This document shows positions 62,200 through 64,000 of a stretch of 64,000 nucleotides of DNA, one piece after another (positions within the stretch are counted from its first letter, which is position 1; each line of letters opens with the position of its first letter). A model generated the notes under the pieces. It had not been told where the DNA came from, did no database searches, and saw only the letters and a program-made list of their open reading frames with translations. The stretch spans positions 17,942,501-18,006,500 of the forward strand of contig OX327684.1 in the NCBI GenBank assembly GCA_946807835.1, read 5' to 3'. The translations under genes were made by a program, and so were the position numbers. Source of the DNA: Ailanthus altissimus (Eukaryota; Streptophyta; Magnoliopsida; Sapindales; Simaroubaceae).

Positions 62200-64000
62200 A
62201 TTTTCAATTATCCTATGAATGAAACAATATTCCCACCATTAGGAGAAAGAAAAGTGCCTCCTAAAGTAAGGCATAAACTTTTTTTAAAAAGACTATTATG
62301 CTTTATTTGGATCTTCACACAAATTAATGTAAAAATAAGATGTTAAAGATTGTTCATCTTCAAAAAATTACTAGATGTATTTACATATATATCAAGATTA
62401 ACCAAGTTATATATTTTAGCTACCAATATATAAGTTCAGGTGATTGTGCCTGTAAAACAATCTAATCAAAAAGTAACTAATGATCGCCTATTACACACTG
62501 GAAATGTAGCATACCACTTGGTTTAAAAAATATTGTTTCACAAAAGAAGAAAGTGAAAAATTAGGATGATACTAAAAATGATGCTCGAGCTAATAAATTC
62601 ACATTATCTAAATCTCTAACATCAAGAAAGTGAATAAGTCCTTGAAGAAACACAAGTGTCCAAAGAGATATTAGCCATAGAAAAGGCATAAGAATTCAAA
62701 ATGAGAAAAATGGTACAAATTTTGCTAACACAAGAGAAATATGAAAATGCGATAAAATAATTGTTGACAATGTATTCTCATTTGCAGTAGCTACTGAAAT
62801 TATGAATGATAATTTTGAGCCATAAACTATTGATAAATGCAAAAAAAAAAGCATGATTAGCTTTAATGAAAAAAAAATAATTCAAACAGAATTGACTTTT
62901 ATAATCAAGCATGAAATATTTAGAACTATAGTCCTGACACTTGAAGATGCCAATTCTGTAAATATAAATGATTTTTTTAATAAAAATATAACGAAAACAA
63001 CGAAGTCACCAGATACAAAGCGAAACTCATTACTTAATATTTCTCTAGAAAACTTAATATTAATTATAATGAAACTTATTCCCTTATAATGGACACCATT
63101 AAATTTTGACTTTTAATAAGTTTGGCAGTCTTATAAAAACTTGATATACATCTTATGAATGTGGTATCAATTTACTTATATGGGTCACTTGGCATAAATA
63201 TTATGAAAATCCTTGAAGGATTCAACATTCCTGAAGTATGTAATTATAATTTCTATTCAATCAAGTTATAAAAGATATTTGTATGGATCAAAATAATATA
63301 GGCACATATGGTACAACTGTCTGAACAAATACTTAATAAGAAAGAATCCAATATATTATTGTGTATTTATAAAGAAGTCAGACTCTAGGCATGCCATTGT
63401 GACTGTATATGTGAATGACATGAATCTAACTAGGACTCCTAAAAAGCTCTTAATGATTGCATAATACTTAAAACGATAATTTGAAGTGAAAGACTTGGGA
63501 AAGACTATATATTGCCTTGACCTGCAAATCGAGCACAAATCAAATGAAATCTTTGTCCATTAATCTATCTCTATTAAAAATATTATGAGAAGGTTCAATA
63601 TGGATAAAGTTCATCCGTTAAGTACTCATATGGTTGTTTAGTCTTATGATCCTAACATAACAAGGAATCTATTTCGTCTCGAGAAATATAATGACAAAAT
63701 ACTTAGTCTAAAAGTACCACATCTCAATGAAATTAGTCTGTTATTATATCTAGTCAAATGAATTAAACCGGATATAACTTTTGTAGTAAGCATATTGGCA
63801 ATATTTAATTCTACACCAACTAGACGACATTGAGATGTTAGTTATACAAATGCCGACAAGCATATGATGCATATGGTTGCAATCTATTATTCATCATATC
63901 CAAAGTACATACAATCTACTTGTGCAACAGATATGAAAACAATGTTATTGTATTGCTCAAGTTAGAGGTATGAGCTGCAGTAAAATTCTTCTACACCTGT
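62200..64000 (+). pseudogene. Ty1/copia reverse transcriptase / RNase H region (continues past window)
   Basis: In order on the plus strand with frameshifts: ETIFPPLGERK, a connecting region, NEKKIIQTELTFIIKHEIFR (start of RT), LDIHLMNVVSIYLYGSLGI (a copia M-D-V-V-T-A-Y-L-Y-G-like segment), GFNIPE, IYKEV then a frame change to HAIVTVYVNDMNL (the Y-V-D-D active site, here YVND), LKVKDLGKTIYCLDLQIEH-like text, IMRRFNMDKVHPLS, and the start of the RNase H-proximal region (YKCRQAYDAYGCNLLF-type decay). D-to-N at the catalytic box plus many stops show that it is inactive. Runs off the right edge. Confidence 0.85.

Noticed and set aside
1..64000. CRISPR arrays, bacterial operons, riboswitches, replication origins
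   Set aside because: The window is plant nuclear DNA. Tandem repeats present (34, 53, 62, 72 and 559 bp) have no spacer structure.

Overview
This is nuclear DNA of a flowering plant, very probably a eudicot. It is AT-rich and holds one intron-containing plant gene end, a canonical plant MIR393 hairpin, a mitochondrial-DNA insertion and many plant-type transposons (Ty1/copia, Ty3/gypsy Athila-like, L1-type LINE, hAT, Mutator-like MITE). Genus cannot be read from the sequence. There are only two host genes I can support: the 3' half of a plant O-fucosyltransferase-family gene (165-1662, +) and MIR393 (about 31745-31960, +).

Layout. 1-2.3 kb: gene end and flank. 2.3-16.4 kb: LTR-retrotransposon graveyard, with a solo LTR at 2279-3090, an Athila-type gag remnant on the minus strand (4390-8562) split by a solo LTR that is itself split by another solo LTR, then an unclassified LTR family (9.4-16.4 kb) carrying a hAT element with a perfect 8-bp target-site duplication (TSD). 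16.4-22.4 kb: mostly unique intergenic DNA with one copia-type solo LTR (18225-19093). 22.4-28.5 kb: a 2.6-kb gypsy-type solo LTR and a 3.3-kb hAT element with transposase remnant. 28.5-37.2 kb: low-copy intergenic DNA around MIR393, plus one MITE. 37.25-38.4 kb: a probable nuclear copy of mitochondrial DNA (NUMT) with a decayed trnE(UUC). 38.4-54.28 kb: one L1-type LINE (ORF1 DUF4283/zinc knuckle; ORF2 endonuclease, RT, RNase H; poly-A end) cut into pieces by two Athila-type solo LTRs, a nest of three copies of one ~2.1-kb TGTTG...CAACA repeat family, and a hAT element that contains a MITE. 54.3-64 kb: another Athila-type solo LTR, a 34-bp minisatellite, and a scrambled Ty1/copia element that runs off the window end.

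Most insertion boundaries were fixed from TSDs. In three cases the boundary was confirmed because removing the insert restores a LINE or gag reading frame. The striking property of the window is its layered insertion history and the preponderance of solo LTRs; I found no previously undescribed gene system, and no intact transposon ORF. Apart from the O-fucosyltransferase exons, the short ORFs (60-180 aa) look like chance reading frames or transposon fragments.
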